Source: CAVTBT01 sp963733065 (GTDB lineage Bacteria; Actinomycetota; Thermoleophilia; Gaiellales; Gaiellaceae). Taken from it: DNA of 64,000 bases. Made by a program: the position numbers and the translations under genes. Location: contig CAVTBT010000004.1 of the NCBI GenBank assembly GCA_963733065.1, positions 353,599-417,598 of the forward strand, in the 5' to 3' direction. Positions 51,856 to 60,645 of this stretch are shown here, in pieces. The notes below the pieces were generated by a model. That model had not been told where the DNA came from, did not search any database, and saw only the letters and a program-made list of their open reading frames with translations. Numbering within the stretch: position 1 is the first letter of the stretch; every line of letters begins with the position of its first letter.

Positions 51856-52961
51856 GCGACCACTTCCGAAGGCGCGCGCTCCAGCCGCGGCGCGACCTGC
51901 ATCTCTGCCAGGACCGACCGGACACCATCGGCGTACGCGTGCCTCACGTGTCGGGCGAGCGCCGCGAGTCGGTCGTCCAGCCAGGCGGGATCGACCGCCT
52001 GAGCAGTCGTTCTCCAGACGTGCTCGCAACAGGTGGCGGCGACGTCGTCGCCGTTGCAGACGAGGCGCTCGTGGAGCCGTTCGCCCGGCCGCAGGCCGAC
52101 GAGCTCGATGCCGACGTTCTGCGAGACGGACGACGCCACGCGTTGGGCGAGCTCCAGCATGCGTACCGGAGGGCCCATGTCGAGCCAGAAGACACCGGGT
52201 GCGTCGGCCAGGCCGGCCGCGACGATCGCGAGCCCCGCCGCCTCGCCCGTAGTCATCAGGTAGCGAGTCGCGTCCGGATGCGTGACCGTGACCGGGCCAC
52301 CTCGTGCGGCCTGGCGACGGAAGACTGGCACGATGCTCCCCGCCGAGTCGAGGACGTTGCCGAGACGGATCGAGGCATATCGTCCGTCCGCGGGCCTGCG
52401 ACCTGCCGTGGCGACGATCCACTCCGCGACAGCCTTCGTCTGGCCGAGGACGCTCGTCGGCTCGACGGCCTTGTCCGTGGAGAAGAGGAGGAAGCGCTGC
52501 ACGCCGGCACGTCGCGCAGCGTCGACGACGTACTTCGTCCCCAGGACGTTGGTCGCCACGCCTTCGACCGGCGATGCCTCGAGCAACGGCACGTGCTTGT
52601 ACGCGGCGGCGTGGAATGCGACGTGCGGGCGATACCGCTCGAAGACCTCGATCATGCGTGGACGGCTTGCGATGTCAGCGAGAACGGGCACCGCCTCGGC
52701 GAAGCCCAGCTCGTACTGCAGCTCTCTCGTGAGCCGGGCGAGCTCCGCCTCGGAGCGATCGACGAGGACGAGTCGATGCACGCCGTGACGCACCAGTCGC
52801 ACACAAAGCTCGGCACCGATCGAACCGCCGGCGCCGGTGACGAGGACGGTCGTGCCGGACAGGTAGGCGCACAGACCATCCCCGCCGAGCTCGACGACCG
52901 ATCGACCCAGCAGACTCTCGAACATAGAGCCGTGAGGAGCAGTGCCGTTGCGCGCGGCCAC
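51852..52961 (-). CDS. CapD/FlaA1-type nucleotide-sugar dehydratase/epimerase
   Basis: A 369-residue extended SDR. NAD-binding TTVLVTGAGGSIGAELCVRL, HAAAYKHVPLLEASPVEGVA, STDKAVEPTSVLGQTKAVAE (active-site region) and ASIRLGNVLDSAGSIVPVFR match the UDP-HexNAc 4,6-dehydratase family (PF02719). It lacks the membrane part of the long CapD proteins. It should make a keto-sugar that the neighbouring DegT aminotransferase could aminate. GTG 52961 is used; ATG 52925 is possible. Confidence 0.92.
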   Translation of the reverse strand: MAARNGTAPHGSMFESLLGRSVVELGGDGLCAYLSGTTVLVTGAGGSIGAELCVRLVRHGVHRLVLVDRSEAELARLTRELQYELGFAEAVPVLADIASRPRMIEVFERYRPHVAFHAAAYKHVPLLEASPVEGVATNVLGTKYVVDAARRAGVQRFLLFSTDKAVEPTSVLGQTKAVAEWIVATAGRRPADGRYASIRLGNVLDSAGSIVPVFRRQAARGGPVTVTHPDATRYLMTTGEAAGLAIVAAGLADAPGVFWLDMGPPVRMLELAQRVASSVSQNVGIELVGLRPGERLHERLVCNGDDVAATCCEHVWRTTAQAVDPAWLDDRLAALARHVRHAYADGVRSVLAEMQVAPRLERAPSEVVA

Positions 52962-53023
52962 GGCGAGACCGTCCGCCGCTACATGCGCCAGCTGCGACTC
53001 GTCGGCGATTCGCCCTAGCTACA

Positions 53024-53039
53024 ACACCCGCGAGGGTGT
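53024..53039 (-). terminator. Short hairpin directly after the DegT gene
   Basis: Minus strand ACACCC, loop TCGC, GGGTGT, then TGTAG, two bases after the stop codon. Only six pairs, so it is more an attenuator or a weak terminator before the CapD operon. Confidence 0.35.
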
Positions 53040-53040
53040 G

Positions 53041-54183
53041 TCAACCTCGCCGACCGTCCCGCAGCGCACGCGCCAGGGCGTCGACCACCCGCTCCTGCTC
53101 CTCGATCGAGAGCCCGGTGTGGAAGGGCAGAGCAAGCCCCCGCTCCCCGGCGGCCTCGGCGACGGGGAACATCCCGGGCGAGAACCCATAGCGGTCGCGG
53201 TAGGCCGGCTGAAGATGAATCGCGGGCAGGTACGGCTTCGACGCGATCCCTTCGGCAGCGAGCAGGTCCATCACCGCGGAGCGATCGACCGGCGGCTGGA
53301 CGAGAACGACGTAGACGAACCACGAACGCCGGTGCAGGTCGTCGTCCGGACACAACAGACGGACGTCCTCGACGTCGGCGAGGAGCGTGTCGTACCGCGC
53401 CGCCACCTCGTCCCGGAGCGCCAGGATTCGGTCGAGCTTGCGGAGCTGCGCGACGCCGAGCGCAGCCGACAGCTCGTCGAGCCGATAGTTGTAGCCGATG
53501 CGCGCGTGGGCGAAGGTCTCACCGCGGTCGATCCGGCCGTGGTTCGCGAGGCTCTTGACGAGCTCCCATTCCGCCTCGGTGCCGAGGGCCACCGCGCCGC
53601 CCTCTCCGGTCGTGACCTGCTTGTTGGGATAGAACGCGAAGACGGCGGGATTCCCGAACGACCCGATCGGCCGTCCCCGGTAAGTCGAGCCGAGGGCTTC
53701 GCAGGCGTCCTCGATGATCGTCAGCCCGTGCCTGGCCGCGAGCTCGTGGAAGGCGTCCAGCTCCAGGGGGTAGCCGAACAGGTCGACGAGCACGAGCGCC
53801 TTCGTCCTCGGCGTGATCGCCGCCTCGACCGCCGCCGGGGCGAGGTTGAGCGTCCGCTCATCGACGTCGACGAAGATCGGCACGCCGCCTTCGTAGACGA
53901 TGGCGTTCGCCGAGGCGATGAACGACAGCGGCGTCGTCACCACCTCGTCGCCCGGCTCGATGCCCGCGAGCTTCATGCAGAGGTGCAGCCCTGCGGTACC
54001 GCTCGAAACGGCAGCGACATACGGCGCTTCGACCCGCTCGGCGAGTGCCTCTTCGAACTGCTCGATCATCGGCCCGAAGGCGAGTCGGCCGGACCGGATC
54101 ACCTCGAGCACGAGCTCTTCCTCGGTCTCGTCGACGTACGGGGCCGAGAGGCCGATTGGCCGCATGGTCGTCGCGCGCGTCAC
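53041..54183 (-). CDS. DegT/DnrJ/EryC1 family PLP aminotransferase (copy 2)
   Basis: A 380-residue sugar aminotransferase very similar to the copy at 13.5-14.6 kb. The PLP lysine lies in FAFYPNKQVTTGEGGAVALG; GLTIIEDACEALGSTYRGRP and ARIGYNYRLDELSAALGVAQ are conserved. GTG 54183 is chosen because it gives VTRATTMRPIGLSAPYVDE, matching the start VTSATRQVALSSPYVDE of copy 1, with CCAGGATG upstream. Here the context is envelope-sugar synthesis, so it probably acts on the product of the CapD-type dehydratase. Confidence 0.92.
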   Translation of the reverse strand: MTRATTMRPIGLSAPYVDETEEELVLEVIRSGRLAFGPMIEQFEEALAERVEAPYVAAVSSGTAGLHLCMKLAGIEPGDEVVTTPLSFIASANAIVYEGGVPIFVDVDERTLNLAPAAVEAAITPRTKALVLVDLFGYPLELDAFHELAARHGLTIIEDACEALGSTYRGRPIGSFGNPAVFAFYPNKQVTTGEGGAVALGTEAEWELVKSLANHGRIDRGETFAHARIGYNYRLDELSAALGVAQLRKLDRILALRDEVAARYDTLLADVEDVRLLCPDDDLHRRSWFVYVVLVQPPVDRSAVMDLLAAEGIASKPYLPAIHLQPAYRDRYGFSPGMFPVAEAAGERGLALPFHTGLSIEEQERVVDALARALRDGRRG

Positions 54184-54629
54184 GGCCTCGCATCCTGGCA
54201 GATCCCCGAGCAGCACTCGCCCGGCGGCTGCCATGTGCGAGTTCGGCGATCATGGCCGCCTAGCACCGTCCTGCTCACATGCGGTCTGTCTCAAAGGAAG
54301 GCGAATCGCTCTCGCATCTCATTGGGCGATCGGGGATACTCGCGGCTCCTCCCCCGTAGGCGTGCCCAACGTCTACAGCCCTGCGAGCGGCCCGGCTCCT
54401 TCGCCGGGCCGCTCCCCCTCTCCCGCAGGGCCCCAGCTGTGGCCTGTCCGAGCGCGAGTGGAAGTCCCGCTCGAGATGGCAGGAGGGCCATCCAGTTCCA
54501 TCCCGAGCGGACTCCCTGACAGGCACCGGTCTCGAACGTACTCTTGCGGGCGCCGTAGTGCTCGCCCGATCCGGTTAGCGTTTGGGCGCGGTCTGGATCC
54601 ATCTGGGCGAGCTGGTGCAGCGAGCTCAC
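54184..54629. other. Intergenic stretch without a convincing gene
   Basis: About 445 nt between two minus-strand genes. Short frames on both strands have no family features or usable ribosome sites. It holds one strong hairpin (listed separately). Base composition is slightly lower in GC near 54290-54360. Promoters for the DegT gene should lie at its left end, but none stands out. Confidence 0.6.
54385..54414 (-). terminator. 12-bp perfect hairpin after the toroid-cyclase-like gene
   Basis: GAGCGGCCCGGC, six-base loop, GCCGGGCCGCTC, about 215 nt downstream of the stop at 54630 on the minus strand. There is no T-tract. It may end that transcript. Confidence 0.45.
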
Positions 54630-55572
54630 TCAGTCCGCTTGGGCACCGGGACTGTCTCGAAGCCGCAAGATGCGGAGCGCCCGCAGTGTGTTCCAACGAC
54701 TGTCCTGGCCGGGCTTCTCCATCTCCACGAGCAACGTTCCGGGGATGCGCTTCTGCAGCGGCCAACGGCCGTTCGGCTTGCGCCGCGCTCGCAGCATGTC
54801 GATCGGATCGGCAAGTCGCTCGTCGGAGATCGCCGGTGTAAGTCGCAGGTAGTCGAGGCCGCGCAGGACGGTGTAGTGCCAATGCCATGGGTAGGTGAGG
54901 TGCGTGAATCGCTCCGAGATGACCTCGCCCGTCCGATCGGAGCGGTACAGCCGATGGGAGAGCATGAACTCGATTGCCCGTGACTCGCTGGCCCGGAAGG
55001 CGTCCTGCGCGACGATCCCACGGCCGGCGCCAATGCGGAGGCTCTCCAGAACATCGAAGGTCGTGTGAAACGAGCCGTGCTTCGTACTTGGGTAGTTGCG
55101 CATGTGACAGTTCCAGCCGCCGTCATCGAACTGAGCACTGAGCACCGCATCGGCGAGCGCGGGGAAGACGCGAATCGTCCTCGAGGAAGTGCGCGCCGAG
55201 TCCGAGCCAGAACCCGAGATGGCAGAGATCGACCCGCCTGAGCAGGTACGCGCCATCGACCCTTGCGTCGCGCGGGATGAACCGGTCGAGGAGAGCTTCG
55301 AGCGGCGCCCGCGCAGCCGGATGGCTCTCGGGTATGCCGCACGCGACCAGCAGCAAGAGCGTCCAGGTCGAGGCGGTCCATCGTCCCTTCGGCCATTCGC
55401 CGTCGGCACCCTGGTGACGCAGCAACTCGGCCACCCACCCCGTGTCCAACGTGCGCCACCGCTCCCGCTCCCAGGTCTCGACCGGCGCGTCGAGGAGATC
55501 GCGCTTCACCTGCCAACGGATCGCACTGTCGCCGGCGAGAAGCCAGTCGATCACTGAGTCGTCGCTCGCCAC
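54630..55572 (-). CDS. Squalene-cyclase/prenyltransferase-fold (alpha-alpha toroid) protein; one frame break
   Basis: About 313 residues after correcting one base. The N-terminal part (WLLAGDSAIRWQVKRDLLDA, VAELLRHQGADGEWPKGRWT) is intact. Near 55175 the frame shifts (LEDD then RVFPALADAVLSAQFDDGGW) and continues to HWHYTVLRGLDYLRLTPAIS and the end. QGADGEWPKG and QFDDGGWNCHM are QW-like repeats of the terpenoid cyclase fold. The catalytic DxDD of squalene-hopene cyclase is not visible and the protein is half the usual length, so it is not a standard cyclase. Function unknown. Confidence 0.72.
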
Positions 55573-55642
55573 GCGTCCACCGACGACGATACTCGTAGCG
55601 CTTGGAACGGCGCCCAGCAGGCGGTTGTTCGCGCCGTGGGCT

Positions 55643-56542
55643 CTAGCGGCCCGCGATCCACGCGGCGACCTGCTCGAGCAGCTCAGGATCCGCGTGATGC
55701 TTGAGCTGGGCCGGATAGGTCGCGAGGCCCGGAGGGCCGGTGTGTCGGCGGAGGATGTGGGTCAGCGCGTCCGGTGTGGCTCCCGTGAATGGGCTGGCAA
55801 CCAGTTGTCCGATGCGCGCGACGTCGTTGGGGTCGACCTGGACGTCGTTCTGCCCGGTGATGGCGAGGACGGGACAACGGATCGTGCGCAGGTCCTCGGT
55901 TGGGTCGTATGCCATGTACTCGCGAAACCAGCGAGCAGGAAGATCCGTCCCGTCGGCTCGCACGATGTCCTCGCTGGATTCGAGCAGCAGCTGACGCGTG
56001 TCGGCTTGTCGACGCTTGAATCGTCCGCCGAAGAGCCGCGACGGCCAACCGAGCGAGCCCGCGATCCGGTCTGTTTGCCAGCGCATCACCTCCTCCCCGG
56101 ATCGAACCGAGCCCGCAAGCAGGACGGCGCCTGCGATCCATTGCGTCTCGCTCGCGAGCCTGATCGCGATCGTCGCACCAACCGAATGGCCGACGACCAC
56201 GACCTGGTCGCGGTCGATCCCGTCCGCGAGCCGTAAGGCGTCTAGCGCCGACGCCGCGTCACGCGTTTCCCGGTCGAAGCCTGTCGTGAGGTAGTCGCCG
56301 TCCGAGTGGCCGACGCCGCGCTTGTCGAAGCGAAGCGATCCGACTCCGTGCGCGAGGAGCGCCGACGCGAGAGCGTTCCCGATGTTGAGATCTTGGCCGG
56401 GCATGTTCGAGTCGCGGTCGAGCGGACCTGAGCCGCTCAGCAGAAGCGCGCCGGGAACACCGGTCGGCGCGGAAGGCATTTCCAGCGTTCCCCGCAACAG
56501 CGTTCCGTCCTCAGCGGAGAACTCGAACGGCTCCGCACCCAC
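55643..56542 (-). CDS. Alpha/beta-hydrolase
   Basis: A 299-residue hydrolase. FEFSAEDGTLLRGTLEMPSA starts the fold; GALLLSGSGPLDRDSNMPGQ is the oxyanion region; the nucleophile Ser lies in VVVGHSVGATIAIRLASE; the acid is probably in ITGQNDVQVDPNDV and the His in KHHADPELLEQ. No signal peptide. GTG 56542 follows a TAGGGT hexamer. Substrate unknown; the layout fits small-ester hydrolases of the dienelactone/BAAT-like group. Confidence 0.9.
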   Translation of the reverse strand: MGAEPFEFSAEDGTLLRGTLEMPSAPTGVPGALLLSGSGPLDRDSNMPGQDLNIGNALASALLAHGVGSLRFDKRGVGHSDGDYLTTGFDRETRDAASALDALRLADGIDRDQVVVVGHSVGATIAIRLASETQWIAGAVLLAGSVRSGEEVMRWQTDRIAGSLGWPSRLFGGRFKRRQADTRQLLLESSEDIVRADGTDLPARWFREYMAYDPTEDLRTIRCPVLAITGQNDVQVDPNDVARIGQLVASPFTGATPDALTHILRRHTGPPGLATYPAQLKHHADPELLEQVAAWIAGR

Positions 56543-56549
56543 GGCTCGA

Positions 56550-56555
56550 ACCCTA
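56550..56555 (-). promoter_or_regulatory. -10 hexamer TAGGGT before the hydrolase
   Basis: Minus strand TAGGGT, seven bases (TCGAGCC), GTG 56542, with no ribosome-binding sequence. Confidence 0.45.
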
Positions 56556-56705
56556 CGCAGCGTCAGGCAGACGACGCCAGAAGCGCGACGCAGCGCCGCC
56601 TGGGCGAGCGTGTCCGGGACAACGTCCGGCGCGCCAAGTGGCCGCCCGGACCTGCCCGTCTACGGGTGTTTCGTATCGCGGTGGTTGGACCTGTTGGCGG
56701 CGCTA

Positions 56706-56924
56706 CTAGCTGCCTCCGCCTCCGCCGTCGCCACCACCACCGCCACTGTCGCCGCTCCATCCTCCGCCGTCGGTGCCGACCGACTCGCCAGGGTCAGATG
56801 ACTCGACGTCTTGTGCGCGATCGTCGCCGGACGTCGCGACTACCGCACCCGCTGCGACGGCGCCGTACTCGGCACCCGACCGCTTTCCACCGAACAGCTC
56901 ACGTATCCGATCGATGATGCTCAT
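56706..56924 (-). CDS. Small protein with Gly-rich C-terminal tail
   Basis: A 72-residue reading frame: MSIIDRIRELFGGKRSGAEY is an amphipathic helix, GAVAAGAVVATSGD a short hydrophobic stretch, then an acidic linker, then a tail of Gly with a few Ser and Asp. ATG 56924 follows TAGGCT by six bases. Gly-rich tails of this sort occur in several bacterial membrane-linked proteins. No family is recognised. Confidence 0.5.
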   Translation of the reverse strand: MSIIDRIRELFGGKRSGAEYGAVAAGAVVATSGDDRAQDVESSDPGESVGTDGGGWSGDSGGGGGDGGGGGS

Positions 56925-56930
56925 GCCAAC

Positions 56931-56936
56931 AGCCTA
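56931..56936 (-). promoter_or_regulatory. -10 hexamer TAGGCT before the Gly-rich protein
   Basis: Minus strand TAGGCT, six bases (GTTGGC), ATG 56924. Confidence 0.4.
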
Positions 56937-57069
56937 CGCTGCCGGAGGTCGTCAGCGGTCAGGTTCGCACTAGCAACGCCTTCGCACTCCCCGCGGTGCC
57001 GACGGAGGCATAAACCTGCGTGACGGGCGTCGCCACTGCGACCAGCAGGCGGTGCCACGGGTCGACGAG

Positions 57070-57075
57070 TAGCAT
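57070..57075 (+). promoter_or_regulatory. -10 hexamer TAGCAT before the FAD oxidase
   Basis: TAGCAT, six bases (CGCTCG), GTG 57082, with no ribosome-binding sequence. Confidence 0.45.
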
Positions 57076-57081
57076 CGCTCG

Positions 57082-58207
57082 GTGGGCCGGTGTCTCGTGG
57101 TCGGCGGGGGAATCGTCGGCGCGAGCGCGGCGTACCACCTCCTCGCGGCCGGTCAGGAGGTCCTCCTGGTCGACCGTGAGGATCCCGGCCAGGCGACCGC
57201 GGCCGGGGCCGGCATCGTCGCGCCGGGCCTGTCGCGAACGCTCGCTCCCGCCTGGCAGCCGCTCGCCTTTGCAGCGGTCGCCTTCTACGAGGAGCTGTTG
57301 GAGGGGCTCCGCGAGCGTGGCCAGACCGAGATCGAGTACGACGTGGTGGGTGCGATCCAGCTCGCCCGGAGCGACGAGGAACGGGAGCAGCTCGCGGGCA
57401 TCCTGCCCATCTTCGAGGAGCGCCGGGAGGCGGGCGTCGCGAACGTCGGCGAACTCTCGCTGCTCGGCGGCGACGAGCTGCGCGCGCTGTGTCCGCTCGT
57501 GAACGACGCGCACGGCGGCATTCACGCGACAGGGGCCGCACGCGTCGACGGTCGGTCGCTGCGGGACGCGCTGCTGCGGGCGTTCGAGACCGGCGACGGC
57601 GCGCGCAGGCGTGGCAGCGCCGAGATCGTCACGAGCGGGTCGCAGGTCGTCGGCGTCCAGGTCGACGGCGATCGCCTCGAGGCGGACGTCGTCGTGCTCG
57701 CAACCGGAGCGTGGCCCGACGCACTCGTGAGCGCTGCTGGCCGGGACTTCGGCGTCGCGCCGCAGCGTGGCCAGATCCTGCACCTCGAGGTCCCCGACGC
57801 CGAGACGTCGCGGTGGCCGATCCTCCTCGGCTACGAGCCGTACTACGCCCTCGCGTTCCCGCCGAACCGCGTCGTCGTCGGCGCGACCCGCGAGCACGGC
57901 AGCGGCTTCGACCGGCGCGTGACGGTGGCCGGTCAGCACGACCTCGTGCGCCAAGCGCTCGCCTTCGCGCCGGGGCTCGCCTGCGCCACGGTGGTCGAGA
58001 CGCGCGTCGGCTTCCGGCCGGCGACCGCTGACGAGCGCCCGCTGATCGGGCCTGTGCCCGAGAGGGAAGGCGCTGTTCGTCGCGACGGGCCTGGGACACC
58101 TCGGCCTCACGCTCGGCCCGTACGTCGGCGCGCTGATCGCCGACGTGGCGCTCGGCAGGCCGACCGCGGTCGACATCACGCCGTTCGCGCCCGACCGGGT
58201 TCATTGA
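57082..58207 (+). CDS. FAD-dependent amino-acid oxidase (DAO/ThiO-like); one frame break
   Basis: About 375 residues. The dinucleotide fold starts at once (CLVVGGGIVGASAAYHLLAA, EVLLVDREDPGQATAAGAGI). IHATGAARVDGRSLRDALLR and VLATGAWPDALVSAAGRDFG are DAO-family blocks, and TRVGFRPATADERPLIGPVP the C-terminal one. The frame breaks near 58065; the next frame gives ALFVATGLGHLGLTLGPYVG, the expected FAD-binding C-terminus, and stops at 58207. One inserted base explains this. Glycine or D-amino-acid oxidation is likely; the exact substrate is unknown. Confidence 0.85.
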
Positions 58208-58221
58208 TCCGATTGCGGATC

Positions 58222-59145
58222 CTAGGAGGCGTTCGCGATGGCCAGCTTCCCCCGCGTGTGGGTGCCCGTGAGGGACTCGAAGGCGCTGCCGGCTTGCTCG
58301 AGCGGATACGTGTCTTGGATCTTCACGCGCAGCGCACCTGTATCCAGGAAGGTCGCTAGGCGATCGAGGTTCTCGGTAGTTCCAGATGCCATGACGTTCG
58401 CGCGTCCTGGCCCTTCTCCGGCCGCACCAAGGGGGGAGGCCAACCGCCCGCCCTCCTTGAGCACGGAGGCATCGGGAGCGAAGGACACGAGGTCGAGAAG
58501 CGCGTCGACGCCCTCGGGGTAGCGCTCCCTGACCTGCTCGATGAGATCGGAGTCGCGCTCGAGGACCTCGCTGACTCCAAGCTCGTCGAGATACTCACGG
58601 TCGTTGTCCCGGGCGGGAGCGATCACGTGTGCCCCTGCCGCGGCCGCGAGCTGGACGAAGAAGGTGCCGACGCCTCCGGTTGCGCCGATGATTAGGACGC
58701 TCTCTCCTGACGACGGTTCGAGGGCATCGAGTCCGGCGATAGCGGTCAGGCCCGCGACTGGCGCAACCCCGGCGGATGAAACATCGACACTCGCGGGCTT
58801 CCGCGCCACCAAGCCTTGGGGAACGACTGCGTAGTCCGCCCAGCTTCCCTCGTGCACGGCCGGACTGGCGTGACGAACGAACCCGTAGACCGCATCCCCG
58901 GCTGCGTGTTGGCTGACGTTCGCACCGACCTGCTCGACGACTCCCGCGAAATCGCGTCCGAGCGTTACCGGGAACTCGTACTCGGCCATCTCTTTGAGCA
59001 TCCCGGACGCGATCGCTGCATCGGCGGGGTTCACCGATGAAGCTTGCACGCGCACGAGCAGGTCGTCGGCCCCGACTGTCGGTATCGGGAGGTCGTCGCG
59101 GAAACGAGGGGCGCTGTCGAAGCTGTCGAGCGTGAAGGCGCGCAT
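58222..59145 (-). CDS. NADPH:quinone reductase-like zinc-less MDR oxidoreductase
   Basis: A 307-residue medium-chain dehydrogenase. DDLLVRVQASSVNPADAAIA and PVTLGRDFAGVVEQVGANVS are the GroES-like start; SVLIIGATGGVGTFFVQLAA is the NADPH-binding loop; GVDALLDLVSFAPDASVLKE follows. The cysteine cluster of zinc-dependent alcohol dehydrogenases is absent, so it belongs to the quinone-oxidoreductase group. ATG 59145 has AAAGGA seven bases upstream. Convergent with the FAD oxidase, 14 nt apart. Confidence 0.92.
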   Translation of the reverse strand: MRAFTLDSFDSAPRFRDDLPIPTVGADDLLVRVQASSVNPADAAIASGMLKEMAEYEFPVTLGRDFAGVVEQVGANVSQHAAGDAVYGFVRHASPAVHEGSWADYAVVPQGLVARKPASVDVSSAGVAPVAGLTAIAGLDALEPSSGESVLIIGATGGVGTFFVQLAAAAGAHVIAPARDNDREYLDELGVSEVLERDSDLIEQVRERYPEGVDALLDLVSFAPDASVLKEGGRLASPLGAAGEGPGRANVMASGTTENLDRLATFLDTGALRVKIQDTYPLEQAGSAFESLTGTHTRGKLAIANAS

Positions 59146-59281
59146 CTGTGTCCTTTCGATCCGGAGTCAGGCCCGTCGCGAAAGTAGAGCACCGGTCTGA
59201 CTCGACCGGCGCCCGGCACGGCTGAGATGACTTGCCGAGCCACACAACCGCCCGCGCGTGGCCGCTGCCGATCGTGGTGTC

Positions 59282-60352
59282 TTACGGTCCGCCGGGGGGA
59301 CGGCGGCGGGCTTCGAGAAGGTCGGCGTCGGCGCGGGCGATCAGTTCGTGGAGGTTGTCGGCGGGTTCAGAGTTGGCCAGGCCGAACGTGACCGAGTGTT
59401 CCGGGTCGGCCGCTGTCAGTGCCGAGGTGATCCTCTCGAAGCGTGCCTTGGCTTCGGGAAGGCTGAGGTTCGGCATGCCGCAGACGAACTCGTCCCCGCC
59501 GTAGCGGACGATCACGTCGTAGGGGCGGACATTCGCGCGAAGGGTCTCGCCGACCAGCCGCAGCAGCGCGTCGCCTGCCAGATGTCCGTGGCGGTCGTTG
59601 ACCTCTTTGAGGCCGTCGATGTCGATGAACGCAAGCAGGAGCGTGGCGCCCGTACGGTGGGCACGCTCGAGCTCGCGCGACACCGCCTGGAGGCCAAACT
59701 TGCGCGTCCATGCGCCAGTCAGTTCGTCGGTCGCCGCGACCTTCAAGTTGTCTGCGGATTCGGTCCGCGTCCGGGCCGCCTCGGCGCGTTCACGGGCTGC
59801 CGCTTGCCGGTCGGCGGCTGCCCGGGCACGGTCGTCGGCTGCCTTGGCCCGATCGGCTGCAGCTCGTGCGCGATCGCGCTCGGCGCGCAAGAGAATGTCT
59901 TCGCGACTCGCGTCCGCGTCGTCCTGTTGGTCGTGCAGACGAGCCAGTGCATCACGGCCCTCGGCGCCGCGGTCACGAAGGGCGGCAGCCTGATCACGAG
60001 CCTCCGCGGTCCCAAGCCTCGCCGCGGCACTCTCGTCGCGCAACACTGCTACGGCCCCACGGTTGCGACTCGACCGCCCCCGCGCCAGAGCGGTGCGGTG
60101 ATAGCTGTCCGCGTCGCCACCTGCCGCGTAATCCACATCGGCGGCGTGCTGATCCTCGTCGGCGCTTCGCTGATCCCGCTCGCTTCCTGTCTGGTCGTGA
60201 TCCGACCAGGTCTGATCCTGATCACTCGCGGTCTGGTCGCGATCGCTCGCATCGCGGATCTGATCGTCGGCACCGGCTAGAAGTTCGGCGCCACAGGACG
60301 GACAGGCCGAAACGCCGGTCACCTCGCCGCAGGCTGGACACCTATCAGCCAT
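59282..60352 (-). CDS. Diguanylate cyclase (GGDEF) with N-terminal zinc ribbon and Asp-rich repeats
   Basis: A 356-residue protein. The zinc ribbon is CPACGEVTGVSACPSCGAEL. Then seven-residue repeats follow (DASDRDQ, TASDQDQ, TWSDHDQ, TGSERDQ, RSADEDQ) over residues about 30-75, a long Ala/Arg coiled coil (about 100-200) and the GGDEF domain (ELTGAWTRKFGLQAVSRELE, FIDIDGLKEVNDRHGHLAGD, VIVRYGGDEFVCGMPNLS). The active-site GGDEF is intact, so c-di-GMP synthesis is expected. No membrane segment is present. The gene overlaps the upstream small zinc-ribbon gene by 34 nt. Confidence 0.93.
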   Translation of the reverse strand: MADRCPACGEVTGVSACPSCGAELLAGADDQIRDASDRDQTASDQDQTWSDHDQTGSERDQRSADEDQHAADVDYAAGGDADSYHRTALARGRSSRNRGAVAVLRDESAAARLGTAEARDQAAALRDRGAEGRDALARLHDQQDDADASREDILLRAERDRARAAADRAKAADDRARAAADRQAAARERAEAARTRTESADNLKVAATDELTGAWTRKFGLQAVSRELERAHRTGATLLLAFIDIDGLKEVNDRHGHLAGDALLRLVGETLRANVRPYDVIVRYGGDEFVCGMPNLSLPEAKARFERITSALTAADPEHSVTFGLANSEPADNLHELIARADADLLEARRRPPGGP

Positions 60353-60645
60353 CGCCCGGCCCTTCCCCCAGCGTCATCGCTGGGACGGTGATGGTAGCTG
60401 CCGCCTCCGCGGGAGGGTCGCCGGGGTAACGGCTCGGCGGATCCCGCGGGCAGGACTGCTAGCTCGCCGTGACGTCGACCGTCCATGTCGCCTCCGACGT
60501 GCCGGCGGAGGCGCTTTCCGCAGTTCGGACATCGCCGCTGCGTCGCCTCGCGAAGCTCATCGCCCGGCCCGCTGATCTGGGATTCGACACGCGTTCCGCA
60601 GCTCGGGCAGGCATCAGCGTCGCGATCCTTTTCGGAAGTGTTCAC
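60319..60645 (-). CDS. Small zinc-ribbon protein upstream of the GGDEF gene
   Basis: A 108-residue frame: VNTSEKDRDADACPSCGTRV, then QRRCPNCGKRLRRHVGGDMD, giving a CxxC...CxxC ribbon. The rest is Arg/Gly-rich. GTG 60645 overlaps the stop of the upstream frame (GTGA), and the end overlaps the GGDEF start. The ribbon resembles the one at the N-terminus of the GGDEF protein. It may be a genuine partner, but the low-complexity C-terminus leaves doubt. Confidence 0.5.
   Translation of the reverse strand: MNTSEKDRDADACPSCGTRVESQISGPGDELREATQRRCPNCGKRLRRHVGGDMDGRRHGELAVLPAGSAEPLPRRPSRGGGSYHHRPSDDAGGRAGRWLIGVQPAAR

Noticed and set aside
54275..54629. Short minus-strand frames in the intergenic stretch
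   Set aside because: No ribosome site, no family features, and composition changes along the frame; probably non-coding.
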